A stretch of 64,000 nt of DNA, from the NCBI GenBank assembly GCA_963730325.1, contig CAVSRC010000012.1, positions 1 through 64,000 on the forward strand, in the 5' to 3' direction. The notes beneath the pieces are model-generated. The model was not told where the DNA came from, did no database searches, and was given only the letters and a program-made list of their open reading frames with translations. Origin of the DNA: CAVSRC01 sp963730325. Its GTDB lineage: Bacteria; Pseudomonadota; Alphaproteobacteria; Rhizobiales; Kaistiaceae. Within the stretch, counting starts at the first letter, position 1; each line of letters begins with the position of its first letter. Shown here one piece after another: positions 32,770-40,442 of the stretch. The translations under genes and the position numbers were made by a program.

Positions 32770-33705
32770 TCAGGCTCTTGCGGCGCGTCGCAAGGCCTGC
32801 GGCGGCTGGCCAAGGCTGCGAACGAAGGCGCGGCGCATTCGCCCTGGATCGCCGAAACCGGCGCGTTCGGCGATCCTCTCAAAGGGCACGTGGCTCGTCT
32901 CGATGGCGCGCCGGGCGCTCTCAACCCGCAATCGTTCGACGGCTTTCGCTGGCGTGGTTCCGGTCTCGGACAAGAAAGCGCGGGCGAAATGGCGCGGGCT
33001 CATGGCCGAGCGGTCGGCCAGCTGTTCGACGGTCAACGGCTCGGCGAGATGTTCGTTCATCCAGTCCACCAATTCCGCGAAGCGGCCCGTCTGTCCACCG
33101 ACCTCTATGCTTCCGGAGAATTGCGATTGCCCACCCGGCCGGCGCTGGTGGACAACCAGCTGCTGCGCCGTGTGACGGGCGATATCGGCGCCGAGATCGT
33201 CCTCGATAAGCGCGAGTGCGAGGTCGATCCCGGCGGAAATGCCCGCCGAGGTCCACACATCGCCGTCGCGCACGAAGATGCGATCGGGGTCGAGCGTGAC
33301 CCTGGGGTAGAGGCGCGTGAAGAAGGCGGCACTGGCCCAATGGGTCGTCGCGTGGCGGCCATCCAGCAATCCCGCCTGGGCGAGCAGGAAGGCGCCCGAA
33401 CAGACGCTGGCGACCCGGCGCGCCTTTGTCCGTTTCAGCCAGCCGACGATGGCATGCATGGCGGGGAGGGAGCGGTCGATTTCGCCGCCGGAGACGACGA
33501 TCGTGTCGAAGCGACCGCGATAGAGCGGCCGCGCCGCCACTTTCGTCCCCGACGAGCTCTCGATCTCTCCGTCCTCTGGCGCCAGCACCACAAGGCGATA
33601 GCTGCCCGGCTTGAAGCGCTCGGCGATCTCGAAGGCAGCAATCGGCCCGGCGACGTCCAGCAACTGGAAGCCCGGATGGATCACGATGGCGATGGAACGT
33701 GTCAT
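32770..33705 (-). CDS. GlxA-family regulator (DJ-1/PfpI domain plus AraC HTH), copy 2
   Basis: A 311-residue regulator starting at 33705 (MTRSIAIVIHPGFQLLDVAG). The DJ-1/PfpI domain has ASVCSGAFLLAQAGLLDGRHATTHW (Cys near 105). The AraC HTH is LADRSAMSPRHFARAFLSETGTTPAKAVE. It is divergent from a PfpI membrane-protein gene, exactly as copy 1 at 20.7 kb. Here the partner has lost its middle, so the regulator may be orphaned. Confidence 0.88.
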   Translation of the reverse strand: MTRSIAIVIHPGFQLLDVAGPIAAFEIAERFKPGSYRLVVLAPEDGEIESSSGTKVAARPLYRGRFDTIVVSGGEIDRSLPAMHAIVGWLKRTKARRVASVCSGAFLLAQAGLLDGRHATTHWASAAFFTRLYPRVTLDPDRIFVRDGDVWTSAGISAGIDLALALIEDDLGADIARHTAQQLVVHQRRPGGQSQFSGSIEVGGQTGRFAELVDWMNEHLAEPLTVEQLADRSAMSPRHFARAFLSETGTTPAKAVERLRVESARRAIETSHVPFERIAERAGFGDPGRMRRAFVRSLGQPPQALRRAARA

Positions 33706-33791
33706 GGCAGTTTTTGCCTGAAATAAGTCATTTCGGACAAGTGTGGCGGCGGCTAGCGTCAGCGTCAAGCCATCCATCGCAAGGGTGAACC

Positions 33792-34081
33792 ATGAGCCTG
33801 AAGCTCGTTCTGTGGAGTGGTCTTGGCATCGTCGGGATTGTCCTGCTGGCGTTTGCAGGCTGGATCGTCACTTTGCCGATGCCGCAGCACGCGCCCCAGC
33901 CGCCGATCGCGGCCGAAGAGACGCGGGCGACCCTTGCGGCCCTGAAGCCGCCGACGCGTGCGCGGCCCCTGATCGCGATCGTCGGATGATGATTTGAAAT
34001 TCCATCGCGGCCCGCTACGGCGCCCGCACCGCCGATGTGGTCGCCATGCTCGAATATCCGCGGCTGGATGGAGGCCGATAA
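33792..34081 (+). pseudogene. Membrane PfpI-family gene with its centre deleted (copy 2)
   Basis: The first frame (33792-33989) encodes the anchor MSLKLVLWSGLGIVGIVLLA and continues to RARPLIAIVG, aligning with residues 1-66 of the intact protein at 20825 (RRPLVAVIG). It then stops. About 25 bp later another frame gives SIAARYGARTADVVAMLEYP, then RLDGGR, matching the extreme C-terminus of the intact protein (AIAARYGEPTTNVVAMQLEYPR). Roughly 290 residues are missing. The ribosome site and start are intact. Confidence 0.8.
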
Positions 34082-34191
34082 CGCCCCGGGCCTGCCGACG
34101 AGGGTTTGCGTTGCGGGGGCTTGTCGAAAGAGGCGTTGGCCGTTCGTCGTCCCGGTATCCGAGGTCCTCATAACCCGAAAGGATCGCTCCG

Positions 34192-34614
34192 ATGACCAAG
34201 ACCATTGCATTGCTCCTCGCCCGGCTGATCTTCGCCTGGGGCTTTCTCATGGGCGCAGCGTTCAAGTTCATGGGAATGGGTGAGACCGCGCAGTACATCG
34301 CGTCGGTCGGTATTCCGTTCCCGTTGTTCTTCGCCTGGGTCGCGGCGTTCTTCGAGGTCGGCCTCGGTCTCGCCCTGCTCACCGGCGCCTTTTTCAGCGA
34401 GGCGGCCATTGTGGCTGGAATCTACGTGATGTTTCTCGCCTTCACCTTCCACGGTCCGTCGCACTGGCAGGGGAATCCGATGGAATTCGGTCTCTTCTTC
34501 GACCACTTCATCTTCCTGGCCGGGCTCCTGGTCGCCGCTATCCACGGCCCCGGCGAAAAGCTGGCCCTCGGCTGGCACTTTCCTTGGAAGGCGCTCGGCA
34601 CATCAACTCGGTGA
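34192..34614 (+). CDS. DoxX-family membrane protein
   Basis: A 140-residue, four-helix membrane protein of the DoxX/DoxD-like group. It has LARLIFAWGFLMGAAFKFMGM, the GxxFPLFFAWVAAFFEVGLGLALLTG block and NPMEFGLFFDHFIFLAGLLV. Functions assigned to DoxX proteins include thiosulfate:quinone oxidoreductase subunits and redox-stress membrane complexes; none can be assigned here. Upstream is the broken PfpI gene; downstream, a broken RibD_C gene follows after 28 bp. Confidence 0.85.
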   Translation: MTKTIALLLARLIFAWGFLMGAAFKFMGMGETAQYIASVGIPFPLFFAWVAAFFEVGLGLALLTGAFFSEAAIVAGIYVMFLAFTFHGPSHWQGNPMEFGLFFDHFIFLAGLLVAAIHGPGEKLALGWHFPWKALGTSTR

Positions 34615-34642
34615 GGTGACGGAGGCAATCGGAGAAGCAACC

Positions 34643-35227
34643 ATGTCCGTTTCGGTTCTCTACATGTCCATGTCGCTCGACGGTTTCATCGCCGGCCCCA
34701 ATGACGGGGTGGGCAACCCCGGCTGGCGACGAGTTCATGCGCCTGCACGACTGGTACGGCGTTCGGTACTGATCTGTCCAACAGCCAGGGCACCGGCTGG
34801 GGCGCTCATTTCATCGCCGAGGGTAATGCCACCGGTGCGGTACTGATCGGGCGGCGCACCGCCGAGCAGATCGACCACTGGGGCGGCGATCATCATGGCG
34901 GCGTGCCGATCTTCGTGGTCAGCCATCGCCCGCCCGACCCCTCGGCAGCCCAATATCCGGCGGTGACCTATGTGACCGACGGCATCGAGAGCGCCATGGC
35001 CCAGGCCAAGGCCGCCGCAAATGGAAAAAACGTCATGATGCACGGTGCCGCCTCGGCGCAGAGCGCGCTGGCGGCGGGGGTGTTGGACGAGCTCCAGATC
35101 CACATGATCCCGGTTCTGTTCGGCTCCGGCCTGCAAGCTCTTCGAGACGCTGCCCTCGCGCATCGAGCTCGAAATCGTCCGCGTGATCGACACGCCACAA
35201 GCCACCCATATCCGCTACCGCGTCCTT
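34643..35227 (+). pseudogene. RibD_C/DHFR-family gene broken by at least three frameshifts
   Basis: It starts normally (ATG 34643 behind GGAG) with MSVSVLYMSMSLDGFIAGPN. It then needs a frame change near 34724 to reach GDEFMRLHDWYG, another near 34760 to reach GWGAHFIAEGNATGAVLIGRRT and VMMHGAASAQSALAAGVLDE, and a third near 35140 to reach KLFETLPSRIELEIVRVIDT, then PQATHIRYRV. The last segment has no stop and runs in frame into the next gene at 35282. It was once a full-length family member of ~200 residues. Confidence 0.8.
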
Positions 35228-35281
35228 GCCAGCGAGCGCGACGGCTCAGCCGGCCACGACGTCTCAGCACAAGGAAGATTC

Positions 35282-35860
35282 ATGATGAGCAGGATCGTCG
35301 TTTCCCAATACATGTCGCTCGACGGGGTCATCGAAGACCCGGTGGGCATGGAAAACTCCGGCCTCGGCGACTGGATCGGACCTTTCTCGCGCGGACCGGC
35401 GGGCGACAGGTTCAAGGACGCTGAAGTGCTTGATGCCGCCGCCGTGCTGCTGGGTCGGCGGACCTACGATGGCTTTGCTGCGGTCTGGCCGACGCTGAAA
35501 GGCGACGTGGCCGATCGCATGAACGCCCTGCCCAAATATCTGGCCTCGCACACCATCGCGAATCCGGAGTGGAACAACACCTCTCTTCTCGGCAAGGATC
35601 TGTCGCGCTCGGTCGCCGAGCTGAAGACGAAAGTTGATGGCGACATCATCATCTACGGCAGCGCTTCGATCTGTCACGCGCTGGCCCCGGCCGGCCTGAT
35701 CGATGAGTACGCCATCATGGTCTACCCAGTCGTGCTCGGGCGCGGCATCCGCCTGTTCCCCGATGGTGTGAGGATCAATCTGGAAACGATCGAGCAGCAG
35801 GCATTTGGCGATGGCATCGTGTTGCTTCGCTATCGGAGCCGCGCCGACACGCGAGGATGA
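35282..35860 (+). CDS. RibD_C/dihydrofolate-reductase-family protein (copy B)
   Basis: A 192-residue protein starting at 35282 (MMSRIVVSQYMSLDGVIEDP) behind AAGGA. Family blocks are AAAVLLGRRTYDGFAAVWPT, LPKYLASHTIANPEWNNTSLL, GDIIIYGSASICHALAPAGLIDEY and the end VVLGRGIRLFPDGVRINLE. It resembles bacterial DHFR-like NADPH reductases of unknown substrate. The frame is open upstream only because the broken neighbour has lost its stop. The remnant at 26.5 kb derives from a gene of this subtype. Confidence 0.88.
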   Translation: MMSRIVVSQYMSLDGVIEDPVGMENSGLGDWIGPFSRGPAGDRFKDAEVLDAAAVLLGRRTYDGFAAVWPTLKGDVADRMNALPKYLASHTIANPEWNNTSLLGKDLSRSVAELKTKVDGDIIIYGSASICHALAPAGLIDEYAIMVYPVVLGRGIRLFPDGVRINLETIEQQAFGDGIVLLRYRSRADTRG

Positions 35861-35885
35861 TCGGACGAACCGAAGGGAGAAACCC

Positions 35886-36119
35886 ACGAAACCCCGTGTG
35901 TCGGTTCTGCCCGTCAGCGCGACGGCCGTCTCGATCGGCCACAACGTCAGGGAGCGCGCCGAAATCGACGGCGTCATGGCCCAAGCGGCCGCGGCCGGGG
36001 CGGAGATCGTCAAGCCGGCCCAGGAGACGTTCTACGGCGGCTATGCCGGCTATTTCCTGGATCCCGACCGGCACCTCTGGGAAGTCGTCTGGAATCCGGA
36101 GTTCCTGTCCGACGAATAG
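35886..36119 (+). pseudogene. VOC/glyoxalase gene with centre deleted and an ACG in place of the start
   Basis: AAGGGAG is followed by ACG-AAA-CCC, encoding (T)KPRVSVLP, where related VOC proteins begin MKPRVSV. The frame jumps directly to a VOC C-terminal half, AVSIGHNVRERAEIDGVMAQ, through GGYAGYFLDPDRHLWEVVWN to SDE. About 60 residues of the usual ~140 are missing, in frame. With the initiator apparently mutated, expression is unlikely. Confidence 0.65.
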
Positions 36120-36242
36120 TCCGGACGCGGTCACTGCCGGCATTCGCGCGGATTGTTCAGGCGCTGTGTCGAAACCATGCCCGCTGGTTCGACGTGTTGA
36201 TGTGAGCCAGCGACGGCCGCCTTTGAGCGAATGAGGATCATC

Positions 36243-36890
36243 ATGTCACGCACGCTTGTCCAGCAGTTCTCCGTTTCGCTCGACGGCTTTGCCACGGGCG
36301 AAGGTCTGAGCCGCGAAGCACCGTTCGGTCACGCAGGCGAGCGGCTGCACGAATGGATGTTTGTCACCCGGTGGTGGCACGAGCTGGTCGGCAAGCCCGG
36401 CGGCGCGGGTGGCATCGATGACGCCCTCCTGCGCCTCTTCGCGCCCGGTATCGGCGCCGAGATCATGGGGGCCGGGAAGTTCGGTCCACCCGGATGGCAC
36501 GAGGACCCGGATTGGAGGGGTTGGTGGGGCGCCAACCCGCCGTTTCACACGCCGGTCTTCGTGCTGACCCATCACCCGCGCCCGTCGATCGAGATGGAAG
36601 GCGGCACGACGTTCCACTTCATCAATTCGCCGCCTGCCGAAGCGCTCGAGGCGGCGCGCGAGGCCGCCGAGGGCAAGGACATACGGCTCGGCGGGGGCGC
36701 GACATCGATCCGCGATTTCCTCACGGCCAGGCTGATCGACCACATGCACATCGTGGTCGTCCCGATCCTGCTCGGCCGTGGCGTGCGGCTGTGGGACGGA
36801 CAAGAGGGCCTTGAGAAGGACTACGACGTGGAGGCCGTCTCGCCGCCGAGCGGCGTGACGCATCTGTTGTTCAGGCGCAAGGGCGAATGA
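36243..36890 (+). CDS. RibD_C/dihydrofolate-reductase-family protein (copy C)
   Basis: A 215-residue paralogue of the protein at 22073. Both share SLDGFxTGEG, GIGAEIMGAGKFG, SIEMEGGTT-HFI, GKDIRLGGGAT and PILLGRGVRLWDG-EGLEK. The start at 36243 (MSRTLVQQFSVSLDG) follows GAGG. Like copy A it lies downstream of a GlxA/PfpI pair, supporting a duplicated module. Substrate unknown. Confidence 0.88.
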   Translation: MSRTLVQQFSVSLDGFATGEGLSREAPFGHAGERLHEWMFVTRWWHELVGKPGGAGGIDDALLRLFAPGIGAEIMGAGKFGPPGWHEDPDWRGWWGANPPFHTPVFVLTHHPRPSIEMEGGTTFHFINSPPAEALEAAREAAEGKDIRLGGGATSIRDFLTARLIDHMHIVVVPILLGRGVRLWDGQEGLEKDYDVEAVSPPSGVTHLLFRRKGE

Positions 36891-36992
36891 AAGCACCAGC
36901 CGGGCTCGCCCGACTGACTTCTGACTGCTCTTTCGCGGCGACATTCTTCAGGTTCACCGGCGCCCCGCGCCGACCGAAACGGGAGGAACAAA

Positions 36993-37902
36993 ATGCTGAA
37001 AAAGATCTTGCTTCCGATAATCGCAACCGCGGCCGTGGCCTTTTCGGTCGCACCGGCCATCGCTGAGGGCAATCAGGAGACCACCATGCCGACCCCTTCG
37101 AAATCCGGCTACGCCCCGGTCAACGGCGTCGAAGTCTATTATGAGGTTTACGGCGAAGGCGAACCGCTCGTCCTGCTGCATGGCGGCTTCTATTCCATCG
37201 AAATGTTCGCTCCCATATTGCCTGCCCTCGCCAAAGGCCGGCAGGTGATCGGCGTCGATCTGCAAGGGCACGGACGCACCTTGCCGTTCGACCGCCCGAT
37301 GACCTTTGCGAACATGGCGACCGACGTGGCCGAGCTGATCAAGTATCTCGGTTTCGAAAAGGCCGACGTGATGGGCGATTCCCTCGGTGGGAGCACCGCC
37401 CTGCGCCTGGCCATCGATTATCCGGAAGTCGTCGACAAACTGATCCTGGTCTCTACGCCTTACGCGTTTTCCGGATGGCATGACTTTAACGCGCAAGGCA
37501 TGAAGCAGATCGGCGCCGCGCCCGAGCAGGCGGCCGAGGGGCTGAAACAGACCCCTCTTTATCAAACCTACGCCGCAATCGCGCCCGACCCGGCCAATTG
37601 GGACAAGCTCGTCCGTCAGACCGGAGAGATGCTCGCCCAGGACTATGACTGGTCCGACGAGGTCAAGCAGATGAAGGTTCCAACGTTGCTGGTCGTCGGC
37701 GACTGGGATGCCGTGCGCACGTCTCATACCGCGAAGTTCTTCGAGCTTCTCGGCGGCGGACAGCACGATGCCTTGTGGGACGGGTCCGGGAATGAACGCC
37801 AATCGGCTGGCGATCCTGCCCGGTCTCACGCACTACACCATTTTCACCGATCCGAGACTTGCCCAAACGGCGATCGGGTTCCTCGACGCCCCGGTCAAGT
37901 AG
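36993..37902 (+). pseudogene. Secreted alpha/beta hydrolase with a 3' frameshift
   Basis: A signal peptide (MLKKILLPIIATAAVAFSVAPAIA) precedes an alpha/beta hydrolase with oxyanion block LVLLHGGFYS, the nucleophile elbow MGDSLGGSTA (Ser near 132) and VVGDWDAV (Asp). Near 37790 the frame breaks: GGGAATGAAC seems to hold one extra base. The other frame finishes normally with MNANRLAILPGLTHYTIFTD and the C-terminus LDAPVK at 37902. The catalytic His falls after the shift. As written, the frame reads through to 38354 inside the next gene. Decay or sequencing error. Confidence 0.75.
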
Positions 37903-38019
37903 CAACCCGACGGCTCGCGGCCTGGCCGCGCCCGAAACACATGACGACATTCGCAACGGCGCTGGCCGCCAGACTGTCCGATATCGGCCGAAGCGCGGCA
38001 GACAGAAGGAACCACCACA

Positions 38020-38883
38020 ATGCTACGCACTGTGTTGATGATCGCAGCGTTCTTCGCTGCCGGCACCGCGTTCGCCCAGGGAGCGCCCGAGGGCCACCGC
38101 GTCGAAGTCAACGGTATGCAGATGTATTACGAAGTCTCCGGCGAAGGCGAGCCGTTGATTGTGCTGCATGGGAGCTTCATGACCATTCCCATGATGGGCG
38201 GGATCGTCGGACGGCTGGCCGAGACGCACAAGGTCTACGCGCTGGAGCTCCAGGGCCACGGCCGCACCACGGACATCGACCGGCCGATCACCTATCCGAA
38301 CCTTGCCGGCGATGTCGCCACCTTCATGGACAAGGTCGGGATCGAGAAGGCTGACGTCTTCGGCTATTCGCTGGGTGCGGTTGCCGGGCTCAGACTCGCC
38401 ATCGATTACCCGGAGAAGGTCGACCAGTTGGTCATGGCCGCCGGTGTCTACAAATTCGAGGGTTGGCAGCCGACCTATCGGGATTTCGTCCCGCACATGA
38501 CCGTCGACATGTTCACCAAATCGTCGATGGCCGAGGCCTACAAGGCAATCGCCCCGAATCCGAACGGCTTCCCCGCCCTTGTCGAAAAGCTGATCGCCCT
38601 CGAGAAGGCTCCTTTCGACTGGAGCGAGGAGATGGCGGCGATGAAGACACCGGTGCTGATCATGGCCGGCGATGCCGACGCGGTATCGCTCGATCACGCC
38701 GTCGACATGTTCCACAAGCTCGGTGGCGGCGTCATGGGCGACATGGGCAAGCCGCTCGCCGCCTCGCGACTCGCGATCCTGCCCGCCACGTCGCACACCG
38801 CCTTGATCGGCCAGGTCGACCTGATGATGGAATTCATTGGACCGTTCTTCGCCGGCGAGACCCCGAAGGGGTGGTCCGACTGA
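38020..38883 (+). CDS. Secreted alpha/beta hydrolase
   Basis: A 287-residue hydrolase with signal peptide MLRTVLMIAAFFAAGTAFAQ. Catalytic features are LIVLHGSFMT (oxyanion hole), VFGYSLGAVAGLRLA (Ser near 116), MAGDADAV (Asp) and LPATSHTAL (His). It is an intact paralogue of the frameshifted gene just upstream (shared EVSGEGEPL, LQGHGRTTDIDRP). It is likely periplasmic; substrate unknown. Confidence 0.88.
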   Translation: MLRTVLMIAAFFAAGTAFAQGAPEGHRVEVNGMQMYYEVSGEGEPLIVLHGSFMTIPMMGGIVGRLAETHKVYALELQGHGRTTDIDRPITYPNLAGDVATFMDKVGIEKADVFGYSLGAVAGLRLAIDYPEKVDQLVMAAGVYKFEGWQPTYRDFVPHMTVDMFTKSSMAEAYKAIAPNPNGFPALVEKLIALEKAPFDWSEEMAAMKTPVLIMAGDADAVSLDHAVDMFHKLGGGVMGDMGKPLAASRLAILPATSHTALIGQVDLMMEFIGPFFAGETPKGWSD

Positions 38884-38948
38884 CTTTCCATTGCACGTAA
38901 AGGGCACGGGACTGGCTCCCCGCGTTCAATCGATCCGAGGAGAACCTC

Positions 38949-39029
38949 TTGACCACGACCCATACGTTCGACGTCTTCATGAGCCTTGACGGGGCGTGCA
39001 ATCAGCGGCCGGTGCGCGCCGGGACCTAG
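38949..39029 (+). pseudogene. N-terminal stub of a RibD_C/DHFR-family gene
   Basis: A TTG behind GAGGAGAA opens MTTTHTFDVFMSLDGACNQR and stops at 39029. The first 15 residues match the start of the intact gene at 39544 (MTVTYTFDVYSTLDGYG). The remaining ~180 residues are absent; a VOC gene begins 25 bp later. Confidence 0.6.
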
Positions 39030-39054
39030 GAACGACACCTTGGAGACTGAAAGC

Positions 39055-39492
39055 ATGGCACTCAAGCGGATGGACAACGTTGGAATCGTCGTCGAAGACC
39101 TCGGAGGAGCAATCGACTTCTTTCGCGAACTCGGCCTCGAGCTCGAAGGGCAGGCCATGATCGAAGGAGAATGGGCCGGACGCGTCACCGGATTGGGCAA
39201 TCAGCATGTCGAGATTGCCATGATGCGCACGCCGGACGGCCACAGCCGGCTCGAGCTCTCCCGCTTCCTCGCGCCACCTGTCGTCGCTGACCACCGAAAC
39301 GCCCCGGTCAACGCTCTGGGCTATCTCCGCGTCATGTTCACCGTGGACGACGTCGACGAGACGCTTGAAAGGCTCCGCAATCGTGGCGCCGAACTCGTCG
39401 GCGACGTCGTCCGGTATCAGGACGCGTATCGGCTCTGCTACATCCGCGGGCCGGAAGGAATTCTCATCGGCCTCGCCCAGGAACTCAGCTGA
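39055..39492 (+). CDS. VOC-family (glyoxalase/bleomycin resistance-like) protein
   Basis: A 145-residue VOC protein starting at 39055 (MALKRMDNVGIVVEDLGGAIDFF). Two beta-alpha-beta-beta-beta repeats are visible, the second beginning RVMFTVDDVDETLERLRNRG. Metal-ligand candidates are in NQHVEIAMM and the terminal RGPEGILIGLAQ. It could be a glyoxalase, dioxygenase or resistance protein. A broken VOC gene of a different subtype lies at 35886. Confidence 0.85.
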   Translation: MALKRMDNVGIVVEDLGGAIDFFRELGLELEGQAMIEGEWAGRVTGLGNQHVEIAMMRTPDGHSRLELSRFLAPPVVADHRNAPVNALGYLRVMFTVDDVDETLERLRNRGAELVGDVVRYQDAYRLCYIRGPEGILIGLAQELS

Positions 39493-39543
39493 GCAGGGTC
39501 TGGTACGGCATCCGACTTCGACAAGCCCTACAGGGAGAGCGTC

Positions 39544-40128
39544 ATGACCGTCACCTACACATTCGACGTCTATTCCACTCTCGATGGCTACGGTTCCTAT
39601 GGCCCCGGCGGCGATTGGGGTGGCTACTGGGGCAAGCAAGGCCCTGAGTTTCTTGACCGCCGCTTCGCCATTTACAGCCAAGCGCAGAGGATGGTTCTTG
39701 GAGCCAAGACCTTTCGGCAATTCGTTGGGTTCGTCGGTCCGAAAACCGGGCAGTTCAAGGAAGTCGACCGCGAAAACACGGCGTTGAGGGACATTCCTGC
39801 GACCGTCATATCGAGCACGCTGAAGGGACCCCAGGACTGGCCGGACGCAACCGTCCTCAGCGGCGCCGCCGTCGACATCGTTGCCGGGCTGAAACAAACC
39901 TCCCCCGTGCCACTGCGCTCGCACGGTAGCCTGTCGTTGAACCGGGCCCTGATGGCGGCGGGTCTCGTCGATTTCATCCAGGTGACGATCTTCCCGGCGC
40001 TCACCGGCCAAACGGGCACGGAGCCGATCTTCGGTGGCGCGGCCGACTTCGACCTCGAACTGATCGAGCAGCGGACGTTCGACGGCCGTACTCAGGAGCT
40101 TATCTACCGGCCCACGCTGCATGTCTGA
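39544..40128 (+). CDS. RibD_C/dihydrofolate-reductase-family protein (copy D)
   Basis: A 194-residue member of a third subtype: TYTFDVYSTLDGYGSYGPGG, MVLGAKTFRQF, LRSHGSLSLNRALMAAGLVDFIQ and TGTEPIFGGAADFDLELIEQ. GGGAGAG lies 5-11 bp before the ATG. It closes the accessory block; the 314 bp that follow contain no gene. The stub at 38949 is the start of a near relative. Confidence 0.87.
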   Translation: MTVTYTFDVYSTLDGYGSYGPGGDWGGYWGKQGPEFLDRRFAIYSQAQRMVLGAKTFRQFVGFVGPKTGQFKEVDRENTALRDIPATVISSTLKGPQDWPDATVLSGAAVDIVAGLKQTSPVPLRSHGSLSLNRALMAAGLVDFIQVTIFPALTGQTGTEPIFGGAADFDLELIEQRTFDGRTQELIYRPTLHV

Positions 40129-40390
40129 GACCGACCCAAGTCCTGAATGGGCCAGCAACGCAGCCGAGAAACATGACATGAGCAAGAACATGCCCTGGGG
40201 ACGTTGCCGTGTGGACGGCCACGACCGAACGCGGTGCCCAGGACCTTGGACGTGGCCGGACGTGCACTCATGAGCAGTGACCGGCCGATTTGCGATTCCA
40301 GCTCTGGTGTGGGCTGCTTATCCGTATTTCTTTTTCAACGTTCTGCTACCGGAGATCTATGTTGGACAATCGGATTTCGGCACTATTGAA

Positions 40391-40409
40391 GGACGCTCCT
40401 GAAGCGTCC
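40391..40409 (-). terminator. Hairpin downstream of the isomerase gene; otherwise empty gap 40129-40442
   Basis: GGACGCT-CCTGA-AGCGTCC is a perfect 7-bp stem with a 5-base loop, 34 bp past the stop of the minus-strand isomerase gene. On that strand only a short TTC follows, so termination would be weak. I see no gene in the rest of 40129-40442. Confidence 0.4.
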
Positions 40410-40442
40410 GGGTCGTGCCAATTTCGGCCTATGGCTTTGATT

